In this document: positions 51,287 to 60,268 of the stretch, one piece after another
Position numbering within the stretch: the first letter of the stretch is position 1
Layout: each line of letters begins with the position of its first letter
Source: Lachnospiraceae bacterium
GTDB lineage: Bacteria > Bacillota > Clostridia > Lachnospirales > Lachnospiraceae
Length of the DNA stretch: 64,000 nt
NCBI GenBank assembly: GCA_017517305.1
Contig: JAFWZV010000020.1
Coordinates: 62,001 to 126,000, forward strand
Direction: 5' to 3'
The notes under the pieces: generated by a model
Databases searched by the model: none
Seen by the model: only the letters and a program-made list of their open reading frames with translations
What the model was told of the DNA's origin: nothing
Made by a program: the position numbers and the translations under genes

Positions 51287-51955
51287 ATGCGTTTGTATGA
51301 TAAAGGAGAGGTTATAGATTACATATGGCAATATTCAAGGTTTTATGGCAATAAATTAGGAGAATGTGAAAGATATTTTGCAGATGGAGAAGGTCATACA
51401 GCAATAATCTTGCTATTTGAAATAACGGAAAATATCTGCAAATCTGTTGTGGGGGATTATGAGAGCAGTTTTTACAAAATAGTTTGTAAATTAATGGAAA
51501 AAGGGGTTATAACAGCAGATGAGGAAGTGTTTTTAAGTAGTGGGGAGAATAGTGTGCGTAATATTAGAAATCTTTTTGCACATGCTAATCTAATGACGAT
51601 AAATATTGTAAATGTTGAAGATGAACAAGAAATACTGTATCCGCTGACGGAGGAAGATAGTTGTTTGCTTTTGTATGAAAAAATATCATATCTTCTATTT
51701 AATATGCTTCTTAAAATTGTTGTGATAGGGAAAATAAATATTGAATTGGAATTTGATTTTGGGGAAATATTAAAGGCATTTGAATTGCGAATAAGAAAAT
51801 TAACATCAAGTGAGATGCTTCGTTATTTGGGTTTGAACCAAAATACAATTGAAAGTATGAAAGCACTTGTGGATGAAAAAGATTTGCAACGTCTAGCAGA
51901 TAATAGTAGCAATGTTAATGTATTGAAAGCAATTTTTGAAAAAATCAAAGGGTGA
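51287..51955 (+). CDS. HEPN-domain protein (putative RNase)
   Basis: 222 residues, all-helical. NSVRNIRNLFAHANLM carries the HEPN motif R-x4-H (Arg94-His99), the catalytic signature of many RNase toxins and abortive-infection proteins. The C-terminal ~60 residues (FELRIRKLTSSEMLRYLGLNQNTIESMKAL) look like a helical DNA- or protein-binding module. Start ATG 51287 with GGAGGG. It has its own promoter and stands before the methyltransferase-helicase pair. A paired antitoxin is not obvious. Confidence 0.78.
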   Translation: MRLYDKGEVIDYIWQYSRFYGNKLGECERYFADGEGHTAIILLFEITENICKSVVGDYESSFYKIVCKLMEKGVITADEEVFLSSGENSVRNIRNLFAHANLMTINIVNVEDEQEILYPLTEEDSCLLLYEKISYLLFNMLLKIVVIGKINIELEFDFGEILKAFELRIRKLTSSEMLRYLGLNQNTIESMKALVDEKDLQRLADNSSNVNVLKAIFEKIKG

Positions 51956-52112
51956 AGGAATGCTAGATGAGAGAGTGTATGATTATTACATAGCCAAAGA
52001 ACTGTAAGAGCTATTATGTTATGTTTTAATTACTTCCACCACTCCCAGTATATTTTCCCCTCAAAATGTTATATAATATCCTCATAATAACCCACCAAGG
52101 AGGAACAATTGT

Positions 52113-52706
52113 ATGAAACTCACACCAACCCTAAACTACTACAACGAAAATGCTAAAGAATTCACAGCTAGCACAATATATGTGGACTTTACAAGCGTTC
52201 AGGACAAGTTCTTGAATAAACTCGCTTCAAGCTCATCCATATTGGATTTCGGTTGTGGAGCAGGGCGTGATACAAAGTATTTCCTGGAGAAAGGTTACAT
52301 AGTTGAGGCAATAGATGGTTCGGAAGAACTATGTAAGCTTGCCAGTGAGTATACTGGAATAGAAGTGAAGCATATGCTTTTTCAGGAGCTTTATGATGTT
52401 GAAAAATACGATGGGATCTGGGCTTGTTCTTCCATATTACATCTTCCGTACGAAGAATTGGTGGAAGTAATGAAGAAGATGAAAGTGGCACTTAAGGACA
52501 CAGGAATCATCTACACATCCTTCAAATACGGAAGCTTTGAAGGTGTTAGAAATGGTAGATATTTTATAGATATGACAGAAAAATGTTTAGAGAAATTACT
52601 TCAGGATGTGGGTGGACTTGATGTAGAAGAGATGTGGGTAACATCCGATGTAAGACCGGGTCGAGGTGAAGAAAAATGGTTGAATCTCTTTCTCCGAAAG
52701 AAATAG
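52113..52706 (+). CDS. class I SAM-dependent methyltransferase
   Basis: 197 residues. Motif I is SILDFGCGAGRDTKYFLEKG, followed by VEAIDGSEELCKLASEY (acidic residue at end of strand 2) and IWACSSILHLP. It is the small TehB/UbiE-like type that methylates small molecules, proteins or RNA caps; there is no target-recognition domain, so not a restriction methylase. ATG 52113 follows AAGGAGG. Its end overlaps the helicase start by about 31 bases in another frame, so the two are likely translated together. Confidence 0.88.
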   Translation: MKLTPTLNYYNENAKEFTASTIYVDFTSVQDKFLNKLASSSSILDFGCGAGRDTKYFLEKGYIVEAIDGSEELCKLASEYTGIEVKHMLFQELYDVEKYDGIWACSSILHLPYEELVEVMKKMKVALKDTGIIYTSFKYGSFEGVRNGRYFIDMTEKCLEKLLQDVGGLDVEEMWVTSDVRPGRGEEKWLNLFLRKK

Positions 52707-55156
52707 TTGAATATCCAAATGGTGGAAAGAGTTATTTCTATGTTGTTGATCAGACAGCAATTATTGTGGATGAGGGGATTTGCAAATGTAGTTCGGAAGA
52801 AGATGCATTTCCCTACACTTTGATTACTGAAAAGCAGAACTCTTATATGCATCGATATGGTAAGGTGTATAGATTTCTACGTGAAGACGAGGATGCTATT
52901 GAGAGCTTTTTGGAGAATGCTGATGACAATACAGACATTAATTTTTCTATACGCACTGTGAATCGTGAAGAAGACTCAAATGCATCACCATTGGAGTTTT
53001 TGTTCGAAGAGAAATTTACAAATGTATATGGCATGGAAGGCCTAAAATATTTAAGGAAGGAATATGGCGTTGTTGATAAGGACGGTCATAATTTCTTTCT
53101 TGATTATTATGCCCAAAAGGATGATGGTGGAGTTGCGGTAGAAGAAAATGGTGTGTCATATCACCATCCACAGATAATAGGAATTGATAGATATAGAAAC
53201 CAGTTGCTAAAGCAAAACACCTGTACCAAGTGGGGCATTAAGCTGTATAGATTTTCTACAGAGGATTGTCAGTTTGACAATCGTATAGAGGACGATATTC
53301 GTACATTCTTTGGAGATGATATAAGCAAATATGAAGAAAATGGATTGATTATAGATAGACCTGTGGAATTGTATGATCACCAGTTGGTTACTCTTCAGGC
53401 CATTGAGCAGAAGAGATTGGCGGGGGTAAAAACATTTCTGATTGTATTTCCAACGGCAAGTGGAAAGTCAAAGATTGTAGAAGAGGACATACAGGCATTT
53501 GCAGCGGGAAGAGAGAAGTTTAAGGCCTTGGTGTTGGCACCAAATATAAATATTGTAGAAGACTGGAGACATAGGATAGAAAATTCCTTGAAGAAATATA
53601 AGGACTGTATACAGGTAAAAACATTTGCGAACATAGTAAGAAACTATACGAACATTTCGCCAAATGAGTATGATTACATAGTAATAGACGAGGCCCATCA
53701 TGCAGTGGCACCTATGCTGAAGAGAGTGATACAGTATTTTACGCCAGAGTTTATGATAGGACTTACTGCCACGGACCAAAGACCGGACAAGAAAAAGCTT
53801 GAAAGTGTATTCGGTAGCTACAAGACTGGACTATCCTTGGTTCAGGCCATGGAAGAGGGAATAGTGGCACAGGCAAATGTGTACCGTGTAGAGACCAATA
53901 TCAATCTAAGTCAGGTGCGATTTAACGGTAAGGATTATGTGAATGCAGACCTGGAGAAAAGCATTCGTGTTACTTCCAGAAATGAGTTGATTGTAAATGT
54001 ACTTAAGGAATATTTTTGTGAAGGTGAAGTAGCTAATCGACAGGGTATTATATTCTGTGTAAATACTAAGCATACCATAGAGATGGAAAAGCTTTTAAAT
54101 GAAGCTGGCATTAGTGCAAAATCCTATACAAGCAAGACAAAGAATGCTGATAAAGTGATGGCGGATTTTAAGGAGAAGAAGATTCGTTTTCTATGTGCTT
54201 GCAGCATGATTTCAGAAGGTTGGGATTACCCAGAGCTTGGGATTCTTGTTATGGCAAGACCAACCCTTTCTAAGGTGCTTTACTTGCAACAGATAGGTAG
54301 AGGCTTGCGTAAGACCGACACCAAGAAAAATGTATTCATAATCGATGTGGTTGATGAGTATGGAGCTATGGCGAGACCATGTTCTATGCACAGTATATTT
54401 CAAAATGCTATGTATGTTCCATTTGGAAATATTACAAACAGGTCCTACTCTGTGGGAGATATGATTGAGATTGACGGAATTAAAGAACGAGTAGAACGTA
54501 TAGTAGAAATTGATATCAATAGCTTCGAAGATAAATATGGTGATTACCTAAGTCAGGAGCAGCTGGCTAGGGAATATTATGTCAGCACAGGCACCATAAC
54601 AAGTTGGATAAAGAAGGGCAAGATTAAGCCTACAGTTTCCTATCCGTTTGGTAATAAGCAGATATATCTATTTAGCCCAGAGGATGTAAATAACATAAGA
54701 AATGAATTAAACATCCCAGAGCATACCGAAGAAACCATAAAGAAAGACTTCTTTGATTTCTTGGCTGAGAGAGATTATTCACTATCCTATAAAATGCCAT
54801 TTTTGCTATCCTTTATTAAGAATATGAATTCCATAGGGGATGCAAATATTGAGGCTGTGATGGATGATTATATTGCATTCTATGAGGATAGAATTGCGCG
54901 AGGTCTGCCGGTAGATAGACCATCCTGTCCATATAATGCAGAGACATTGAAGGATAGGAAAATGATAAAAACAAATATGTTGACTAATCCTTTTGAAAAG
55001 TTTGAGAGAAAGAGATTCTTGTATCATTCCAAAGATTTGGGTGTTATCTCTATGAATCATGCACTGTTTTCACGTATGGGAGAGGAAGATTTTCAGAAGG
55101 TGAAGGAACAGATGCTGGAGGATGTGAAGAATTACTATAGGGATATGGGTGTGTAG
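52676..55156 (+). CDS. Vsr/DUF559-like nuclease - SF2 helicase - HTH fusion
   Basis: 826 residues. Residues ~135-200 (FLDYYAQKDDGGVAVEENGVSYHH...GIKLYRF) fit a DUF559/Vsr-like PD-(D/E)XK fold. Residues ~250-560 are a superfamily 2 helicase: Walker A FPTASGKSK, DEAHH, GLTATDQRPDKKKLE, and motif VI QQIGRGLRK. Residues ~620-675 are a MerR-like HTH: LAREYYVSTGTITSWIKKGKIKP. The order nuclease-helicase-DNA binding suggests a DNA-targeting defence protein. It overlaps the methyltransferase gene and would act with it (inference). Start ATG 52676 with GAGGTGAAGAAAA. Confidence 0.88.
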   Translation: MVESLSPKEIVEYPNGGKSYFYVVDQTAIIVDEGICKCSSEEDAFPYTLITEKQNSYMHRYGKVYRFLREDEDAIESFLENADDNTDINFSIRTVNREEDSNASPLEFLFEEKFTNVYGMEGLKYLRKEYGVVDKDGHNFFLDYYAQKDDGGVAVEENGVSYHHPQIIGIDRYRNQLLKQNTCTKWGIKLYRFSTEDCQFDNRIEDDIRTFFGDDISKYEENGLIIDRPVELYDHQLVTLQAIEQKRLAGVKTFLIVFPTASGKSKIVEEDIQAFAAGREKFKALVLAPNINIVEDWRHRIENSLKKYKDCIQVKTFANIVRNYTNISPNEYDYIVIDEAHHAVAPMLKRVIQYFTPEFMIGLTATDQRPDKKKLESVFGSYKTGLSLVQAMEEGIVAQANVYRVETNINLSQVRFNGKDYVNADLEKSIRVTSRNELIVNVLKEYFCEGEVANRQGIIFCVNTKHTIEMEKLLNEAGISAKSYTSKTKNADKVMADFKEKKIRFLCACSMISEGWDYPELGILVMARPTLSKVLYLQQIGRGLRKTDTKKNVFIIDVVDEYGAMARPCSMHSIFQNAMYVPFGNITNRSYSVGDMIEIDGIKERVERIVEIDINSFEDKYGDYLSQEQLAREYYVSTGTITSWIKKGKIKPTVSYPFGNKQIYLFSPEDVNNIRNELNIPEHTEETIKKDFFDFLAERDYSLSYKMPFLLSFIKNMNSIGDANIEAVMDDYIAFYEDRIARGLPVDRPSCPYNAETLKDRKMIKTNMLTNPFEKFERKRFLYHSKDLGVISMNHALFSRMGEEDFQKVKEQMLEDVKNYYRDMGV

Positions 55157-55319
55157 GGAAATTAACGGCAATTGTAAGTGTTATATTTATAATTTTAAAA
55201 GTTCAAAAAAGAGATAAATAAGCCCATAAATGTATAATATTCGAACGATAGTTTTCTTGTGGGATAATACTAATTATGATATTCTAATCTTCGATTGGAA
55301 AAGGAGGTGCTAATTATAT

Positions 55320-57707
55320 ATGATGAAAATAGTAGATTCAGGATATAAAATAGATTTGCATATACACTCTATTAGTTCAAGTTTGAAAGATAAAGCAAAA
55401 GTTTCTTTTAACACATTGCAAAATATTAATGTATTAGCAGATAGATTAAATGAGAATGGCGTTCAAATATGTGCAATAACAGATCATGACACCTTCGATT
55501 ATGATATGTATAAAGAATTAAAAAAATATGAAAAAGATGCAACCAGCTCAATGGAAAAAGTTTTTCCAGGGGTGGAATTTTCTGTAGAATTTGATGGAGA
55601 TAATGGAAAAAATGTTTTACATGTCATAGCCATTTTTAATGATGAAGATGAAACAAAAGTAAAATCAATACAAACTTTTTTGATAAATGAAAAAGGAACT
55701 GTTGCTTATGATAGAGGTATGTCGTTTTCGGAAGAAAAGTTTTTATCTATATTAAGAAATATTGATATTGATACGGTATTAATTGCACATCAAAAAAGCT
55801 CTTTAACATCTTCAAGAGCATATCAACATGATGCTAAAACTGTAGGGGATATTAAATTTAATGAATTTGTATATACAGATTACTTTGAGGCGTTTGAGTT
55901 TAGAAATAAGAAAAATGAAGTTTTTAACAAAAGCTTTTTGAATTTTACAAATCAAACAGAAGCTATTCGATTTATTACTGGCTCTGATTGTCATGATTGG
56001 AGATATTATCCTAAAACAAAGGAAAGTGATAATGATGAATTCATATATACTTATGTTAAATGTTTGCCTACTTTTCGTGGATTGGTAATGGCTATTACGG
56101 ATCATAGACGAATAAAAACTGTTAATAGCTTTTTTAGTTCAAGTGAAACGTACATAAAACAAATAGATATGAAAATCGATGGACAACCATATTCGATTCC
56201 GTTATCTAGAGGATTAAATGTAGTAATTGGTGATAATTCCGTAGGAAAGTCATTGTTACTTCATAGAATGACAGGATATTGTAAGAAGCAAGAAAAACTG
56301 CTAAAAGCGTCAGTAATTGATGGATATACAAAATATTTGAAAGAAAACAAAATAGAGATAGAAACTGAAATTTTAAATACAGATATATTTGCTTTTGATA
56401 TGCAAGGTGAAGTGCGTGAAAAATTTGAGAAGAAAAAGATTAAATCAGTAGATTTTTTACGCACATACTATCCAGATCCAATTAGTGTTGAGTCATATAA
56501 GGAAAAGGTAAAAAGAAAACTTGAGAAAATTTTTACTTATTTGGAAAATAAATTTGAAATAGAAATTGCTGAAGCGAAACTGGGAAAATTTATTATTTAT
56601 GACGAAGAATCGACAGGTGCTGAGAGTTTGACATTTGTAGGGAATAAATCAAAAGATAATAAAAAAGTCTCAGGATACAAAGGAATTGTAGAGGATATTG
56701 ACACCATAATTGAAAAAATTGAAGACTTAATGGATGATAAATGGATTGAAGAAACCGATGTGAAAAGTTTGGAATATATTATTGAACAATTGGATGGAAT
56801 TTCAATGAAGTACAATAAAAAGAGAAAAGAAGTGGAGTTCGAAAATGACAAAATAGCATTATTTCAAGCAGTTATGTTGGATTTTAAACAACAATATCAA
56901 GCATCTGTTTCTGACACTCAAAAGAAATTCTCTCTGTATAATGAAAATATCAACAAAGCGACGGAAAATATAACTGAGTTAATACGGAAAAGAAATGAAA
57001 ATCTTAAACCGGATTTTTATATTGATACACAAAAAATAGATTTTCTAACTAACAGGGTATACAATTATGATTTCAATAGTCGTGTTTCGATTACGGAAAT
57101 TAGCGAAGAATATATAAAAAGATTATTTGAGGCTGTTTTTAACAAAAATGTTAAATGCGTTTTAGATATGACACAATCGGAATTAGCTGAAGCAATATCA
57201 TATTATGGTGGATTAGATTATGAAGCCTTAGAAGTCTTAAAGACCAAAATATATGAACAAATGGAAAAAGATTTTGCTAATAAGTTTACTATAACAGAGG
57301 CAGGAACTGATAGAACGAAAGAATTATCATCAGGATTCAACTCTAAAATTTATTTTGATTTATTATCGTATGAAAGTAATCATGAGGGGATATATATTAT
57401 AGACCAGCCAGAGGATAACATTTCACAAAAATCCATTCGTGAATATTTGTTGGATAGATTCAAGGTAATGGGAGAAAATCGACAGGTGATTATTGTGACG
57501 CATAACCCACAATTTATTGTCAATCTAGATGTAGATAATGTTATTTATATAGGTAAAGATGATGGACGAGTAACTGTTCAATCTGGGGCATTGGAATACA
57601 AAAATGATAGATATAACATTTTAGACATAATATCGAATCATATAGAAGGTGGGCTTGATACTTTGAAAAGGAGATGGAAAAGATATGAAAAGAATAATTC
57701 GATTTAA
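55320..57707 (+). CDS. PHP-domain ATPase (TrlF-like/SMC-type) putative defence protein
   Basis: 795 residues. The N-terminal PHP phosphoesterase domain has YKIDLHIHSIS (HxH), ITDHDTFDY and GSDCHDWRY. The ABC/SMC-type ATPase follows: Walker A VVIGDNSVGKSLLLHRM (~303-310), a long coiled coil (~355-590), signature ELSSGFN, Walker B YIIDQPEDN and the H-loop VTHNPQF. Such PHP-ATPases (TrlF family) occur in defence islands and are thought to be nucleases triggered by nucleic acids. The gene is very A+T-rich compared with 52113-55156, a sign of separate transfer. Start ATG 55320 with AAGGAGG. Confidence 0.9.
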   Translation: MMKIVDSGYKIDLHIHSISSSLKDKAKVSFNTLQNINVLADRLNENGVQICAITDHDTFDYDMYKELKKYEKDATSSMEKVFPGVEFSVEFDGDNGKNVLHVIAIFNDEDETKVKSIQTFLINEKGTVAYDRGMSFSEEKFLSILRNIDIDTVLIAHQKSSLTSSRAYQHDAKTVGDIKFNEFVYTDYFEAFEFRNKKNEVFNKSFLNFTNQTEAIRFITGSDCHDWRYYPKTKESDNDEFIYTYVKCLPTFRGLVMAITDHRRIKTVNSFFSSSETYIKQIDMKIDGQPYSIPLSRGLNVVIGDNSVGKSLLLHRMTGYCKKQEKLLKASVIDGYTKYLKENKIEIETEILNTDIFAFDMQGEVREKFEKKKIKSVDFLRTYYPDPISVESYKEKVKRKLEKIFTYLENKFEIEIAEAKLGKFIIYDEESTGAESLTFVGNKSKDNKKVSGYKGIVEDIDTIIEKIEDLMDDKWIEETDVKSLEYIIEQLDGISMKYNKKRKEVEFENDKIALFQAVMLDFKQQYQASVSDTQKKFSLYNENINKATENITELIRKRNENLKPDFYIDTQKIDFLTNRVYNYDFNSRVSITEISEEYIKRLFEAVFNKNVKCVLDMTQSELAEAISYYGGLDYEALEVLKTKIYEQMEKDFANKFTITEAGTDRTKELSSGFNSKIYFDLLSYESNHEGIYIIDQPEDNISQKSIREYLLDRFKVMGENRQVIIVTHNPQFIVNLDVDNVIYIGKDDGRVTVQSGALEYKNDRYNILDIISNHIEGGLDTLKRRWKRYEKNNSI

Positions 57708-57963
57708 TGAAGTAGATGACACTTATATTTGTAAGGAAAATGATGAAAATATTTTTTGTATCTCAAAATCTGAATTAAAATTTGATGTGAAAAAGTTTTA
57801 TGATGCTTTTTATGGTAATGATAAAGATTTTAGTGAGATAGTTTTAGAGAACTGTATTCAGAGTGATAAATCTGCAAATAGAATTTTTAATTGTATTGAA
57901 AAATTGGTCAATGGAATTAATGAAAAACTATCTGAACTAGAGCAGGAAGATGTAGATGAATAG
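57685..57963 (+). CDS. small partner of the PHP-ATPase
   Basis: 92 residues, overlapping the ATPase gene by ~23 bases in another frame, so coupled. It is acidic with a beta-strand start (RFNEVDDTYICKENDENIFCISKSELKF) and helical end (CIEKLVNGINEKLSELEQEDVDE). It has no recognisable domain. Likely a regulator or immunity-type component of the PHP-ATPase; inferred only from coupling. Confidence 0.8.
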   Translation: MKRIIRFNEVDDTYICKENDENIFCISKSELKFDVKKFYDAFYGNDKDFSEIVLENCIQSDKSANRIFNCIEKLVNGINEKLSELEQEDVDE

Positions 57964-57971
57964 AAGAAATG

Positions 57972-58017
57972 CTTAGTAGTCACTACCCCCTGTTTGACTA
58001 CTAACCTGACTACTAAG
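57972..58017. other. CTTAGTAGTCA inverted and direct repeats
   Basis: CTTAGTAGTCA (57972-57982) is the exact reverse complement of TGACTACTAAG (58007-58017). TGACTACTAA also occurs at 57995-58004 as a direct repeat. It marks the end of the PHP-ATPase operon and may be an operator, a terminator-like fold or an integration scar. Confidence 0.6.
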
Positions 58018-58144
58018 AGGCGGTAATAGCTTGCTGAAATTTGCTATAATCTGCCTCGACGACACACTAACAAAAGATATGAAAAATAGCCAAGAAACCC
58101 CGCAAAACTGGGCATTTCACGGCATTTTAAGGAGATTGAAATCT

Positions 58145-58621
58145 ATGATTAAAATATTATTCATCTGCCACGGCAACATTTGCCGTTCACCTATGGCAGA
58201 ATTCGTCCTAAAGGACATGACCCAAAAACAAAATATCTCCCACCTATTCCACATAGCCTCCTGCGCCACCAGCACTGAGGAAATCTGGAATGGAGTAGGA
58301 AACCCAGTGTACCCACCAGCTAAAAAGGAACTAGCTAAGCATGGAATTTCCTGCGAGGGAAAGCGAGCAGTTCAGCTTCGCAAGGACGACTACAGCAAGT
58401 ATGACTATTTAATCTGTATGGACTCTGCAAATGTTCGCAACTCCCTTCGAATCCTTGGAGGTGACCCTGATAACAAAATCAAGATGTGCCTAGAGTTTGC
58501 AGGTATTAATCGTGATGTGGCGGATCCTTGGTACACAGGTCGCTTTGAGACAACCTATAATGATGTGGTTATGGGTTGTGAGGGGTTACTGGATTATCTT
58601 CGTAAGCAAGGGAAGATATAA
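58145..58621 (+). CDS. low-molecular-weight protein-tyrosine phosphatase
   Basis: 158 residues, the usual size. The phosphate-binding loop is FICHGNICRSPMAEF (C-x5-R), and the general acid Asp is in VADPWYTGRFETTYND. It removes phosphate from tyrosine, often on capsule-synthesis or stress kinases, or from arginine in some Firmicutes. Start ATG 58145 with AAGGAG; a longer frame from 58031 includes unrelated sequence. Its codon use is richer in G+C than the PHP-ATPase before it, marking a return to chromosomal backbone. Confidence 0.94.
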   Translation: MIKILFICHGNICRSPMAEFVLKDMTQKQNISHLFHIASCATSTEEIWNGVGNPVYPPAKKELAKHGISCEGKRAVQLRKDDYSKYDYLICMDSANVRNSLRILGGDPDNKIKMCLEFAGINRDVADPWYTGRFETTYNDVVMGCEGLLDYLRKQGKI

Positions 58622-58648
58622 GGTTGGTTAATTAACCAGAGGAGGACT

Positions 58649-59365
58649 ATGATGATGGATAATCTGGAAGATAGAGTATATACAACCTGTGATGTGTCCT
58701 TTCAGCATGATTTGGATTATGTGATGAATAAATCCCTACGAGGCTATTCCTTTAGAGAAAGCAAGGATAGCTCTTTGGTTCAGGTGGACTCTAAGAAGAA
58801 TCAACTTCAAAGTTATGAGAGGACCAAGCAAAACAACAAATTTGTGGTGGGTGCTGCAACGCTTGTGGTGATGTTTGGGTCTGCAGGTATATTAGAGCTG
58901 TTTCATCTGACTGATAATACAGTGGGCGTTGTGGTTGTGATAGCTTTAACAATTATAACAGCGGTGGTGTCACATTTGATGGTGAGTGGCCCTAGTGATG
59001 TGTTTGTAATGAAGATTGATAACACTAATTGTAGACTGTACCAGCTTAGAGTTTTGGCCGATGATAAGTGGTGTATAGTCTGTGGTGCCAATTTTGATCA
59101 CCATAATAATTTGATAAACCATGATTTTATAGCTGAGGTTGAGGCAACCTATTCTGATTTAATTATAATGGATCAGATGGAATCAGTTGAGGAAACTGAT
59201 GAAGGTATTATTATTCATGCCAATACAATTCTTAGAAAGTATGAGCCAGACAAGCCATTTAACAAGTATACAGAGTTAGAAGGTATGCTTCGGATGGATA
59301 TAGTTATACAGCGTGGAGTATATCCAGAGAACATGCTTGACGAAATTGCAGAAGAGATAAAATAG
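58649..59365 (+). CDS. two-TM hypothetical protein, tandem copy 1
   Basis: 238 residues. A basic cytosolic N-terminus (~70 residues) is followed by two membrane helices (FVVGAATLVVMFGSAGILELF and VGVVVVIALTIITAVVSHLMV) and a cytosolic domain with KIDNTNCRLYQLRVLADDKWCIVCGANFD and ATYSDLIIMDQMES. Homologous to the next gene over most of its length. Start ATG 58649 or 58652 after GAGGAGGACT. No known family; it may sense or signal at the membrane. Confidence 0.82.
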   Translation: MMMDNLEDRVYTTCDVSFQHDLDYVMNKSLRGYSFRESKDSSLVQVDSKKNQLQSYERTKQNNKFVVGAATLVVMFGSAGILELFHLTDNTVGVVVVIALTIITAVVSHLMVSGPSDVFVMKIDNTNCRLYQLRVLADDKWCIVCGANFDHHNNLINHDFIAEVEATYSDLIIMDQMESVEETDEGIIIHANTILRKYEPDKPFNKYTELEGMLRMDIVIQRGVYPENMLDEIAEEIK

Positions 59366-59389
59366 TACATATAGATATGGAGAAATACT

Positions 59390-60124
59390 ATGTCAAATAA
59401 CCTAATTAGCAAACCATATACTCAAGCTCCAACTACCTTTCAGCAGGACTTGGATGCATTGCTTAACACCTCCACACAGGCCTACACATTGGTTGAAAGT
59501 CCAGAGCATCCAGTTCAGGCTATTAATAGAAAGAGGCGTTGGAGTGAATTGCAGGAAAAATATGATAACACCCGATACTTATGGGCTTCTACAATTGGTG
59601 GAGTTGGAATAGCATCAGCCTGTGTGTTGTTGTTTATGTTTTTGTCCAATGTGATGTATGGAAAGGACATTGATTCACTTGTTGCCATTACATGTCTCAT
59701 TTTTGCATTAGCTTCTCTGGCAACTGTGACAGTGCTGAATCTTTTAAAATGTAACCAATTTGATATATTCATAACTAATCAAAATGATGAGTTTTATCAG
59801 TTTAGATTTTTGCCTGATGACAAGCTTTATATCATAGGTGGTGCTAATTTTGACGAGAATGGTGATACCTTGGCTATGAACTATATTACAGAGATGGAGC
59901 CTATATATTCTGACTTAATTATTATGGATAAAATCAAAAGTATAAGTCAAGACAGTGATGGAGCTGTAATTAAGGGTATTGCCAACTTCAGATCCTATAG
60001 GATTAATAACGGCGCCAGAGTATACATTGAATTGGAGAAGAAACAGCATATGACTATATTCATTCAAGATGGAATCTATCCTGAGGATATGCTGGAAACT
60101 ATTAAAGGTAAATATAATATTTAA
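59390..60124 (+). CDS. two-TM hypothetical protein, tandem copy 2
   Basis: 244 residues, a paralogue of the preceding gene. Shared landmarks are TTFQQDLDALLNTSTQAYTLVES, two helices (~65-115), DEFYQFRFLPDDKLYIIGGANFDENGD and PIYSDLIIMDKIKSI, and the ending QDGIYPEDMLETI. Divergence is high in the N-terminus. It is followed by a terminator, so the pair is one operon, separate from the LytTR gene. Start ATG 59390 with weak GGAGAAA. Confidence 0.82.
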   Translation: MSNNLISKPYTQAPTTFQQDLDALLNTSTQAYTLVESPEHPVQAINRKRRWSELQEKYDNTRYLWASTIGGVGIASACVLLFMFLSNVMYGKDIDSLVAITCLIFALASLATVTVLNLLKCNQFDIFITNQNDEFYQFRFLPDDKLYIIGGANFDENGDTLAMNYITEMEPIYSDLIIMDKIKSISQDSDGAVIKGIANFRSYRINNGARVYIELEKKQHMTIFIQDGIYPEDMLETIKGKYNI

Positions 60125-60132
60125 GCACTCTC

Positions 60133-60168
60133 AAAGCTTCGACGAAAATTATCGTCGGAGCTTTTTAT
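60133..60168 (+). terminator. rho-independent terminator
   Basis: AAAGCTTCGACGA pairs with TCGTCGGAGCTTT (one mismatch), followed by T-rich TTTATTTTG. Confidence 0.85.
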
Positions 60169-60268
60169 TTTGCTCTCTTATTTCTACATATTTTTCAATT
60201 AATTTCCCTTATACTCCCTATACGTCCATATTTTTCGGTGGAGGATATATTCGTGGGAGGTATATATA

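Noticed and set aside
52189-52491. Minus-strand frame within the methyltransferase gene
   Set aside because: Opposes a clear SAM motif; no support for coding.
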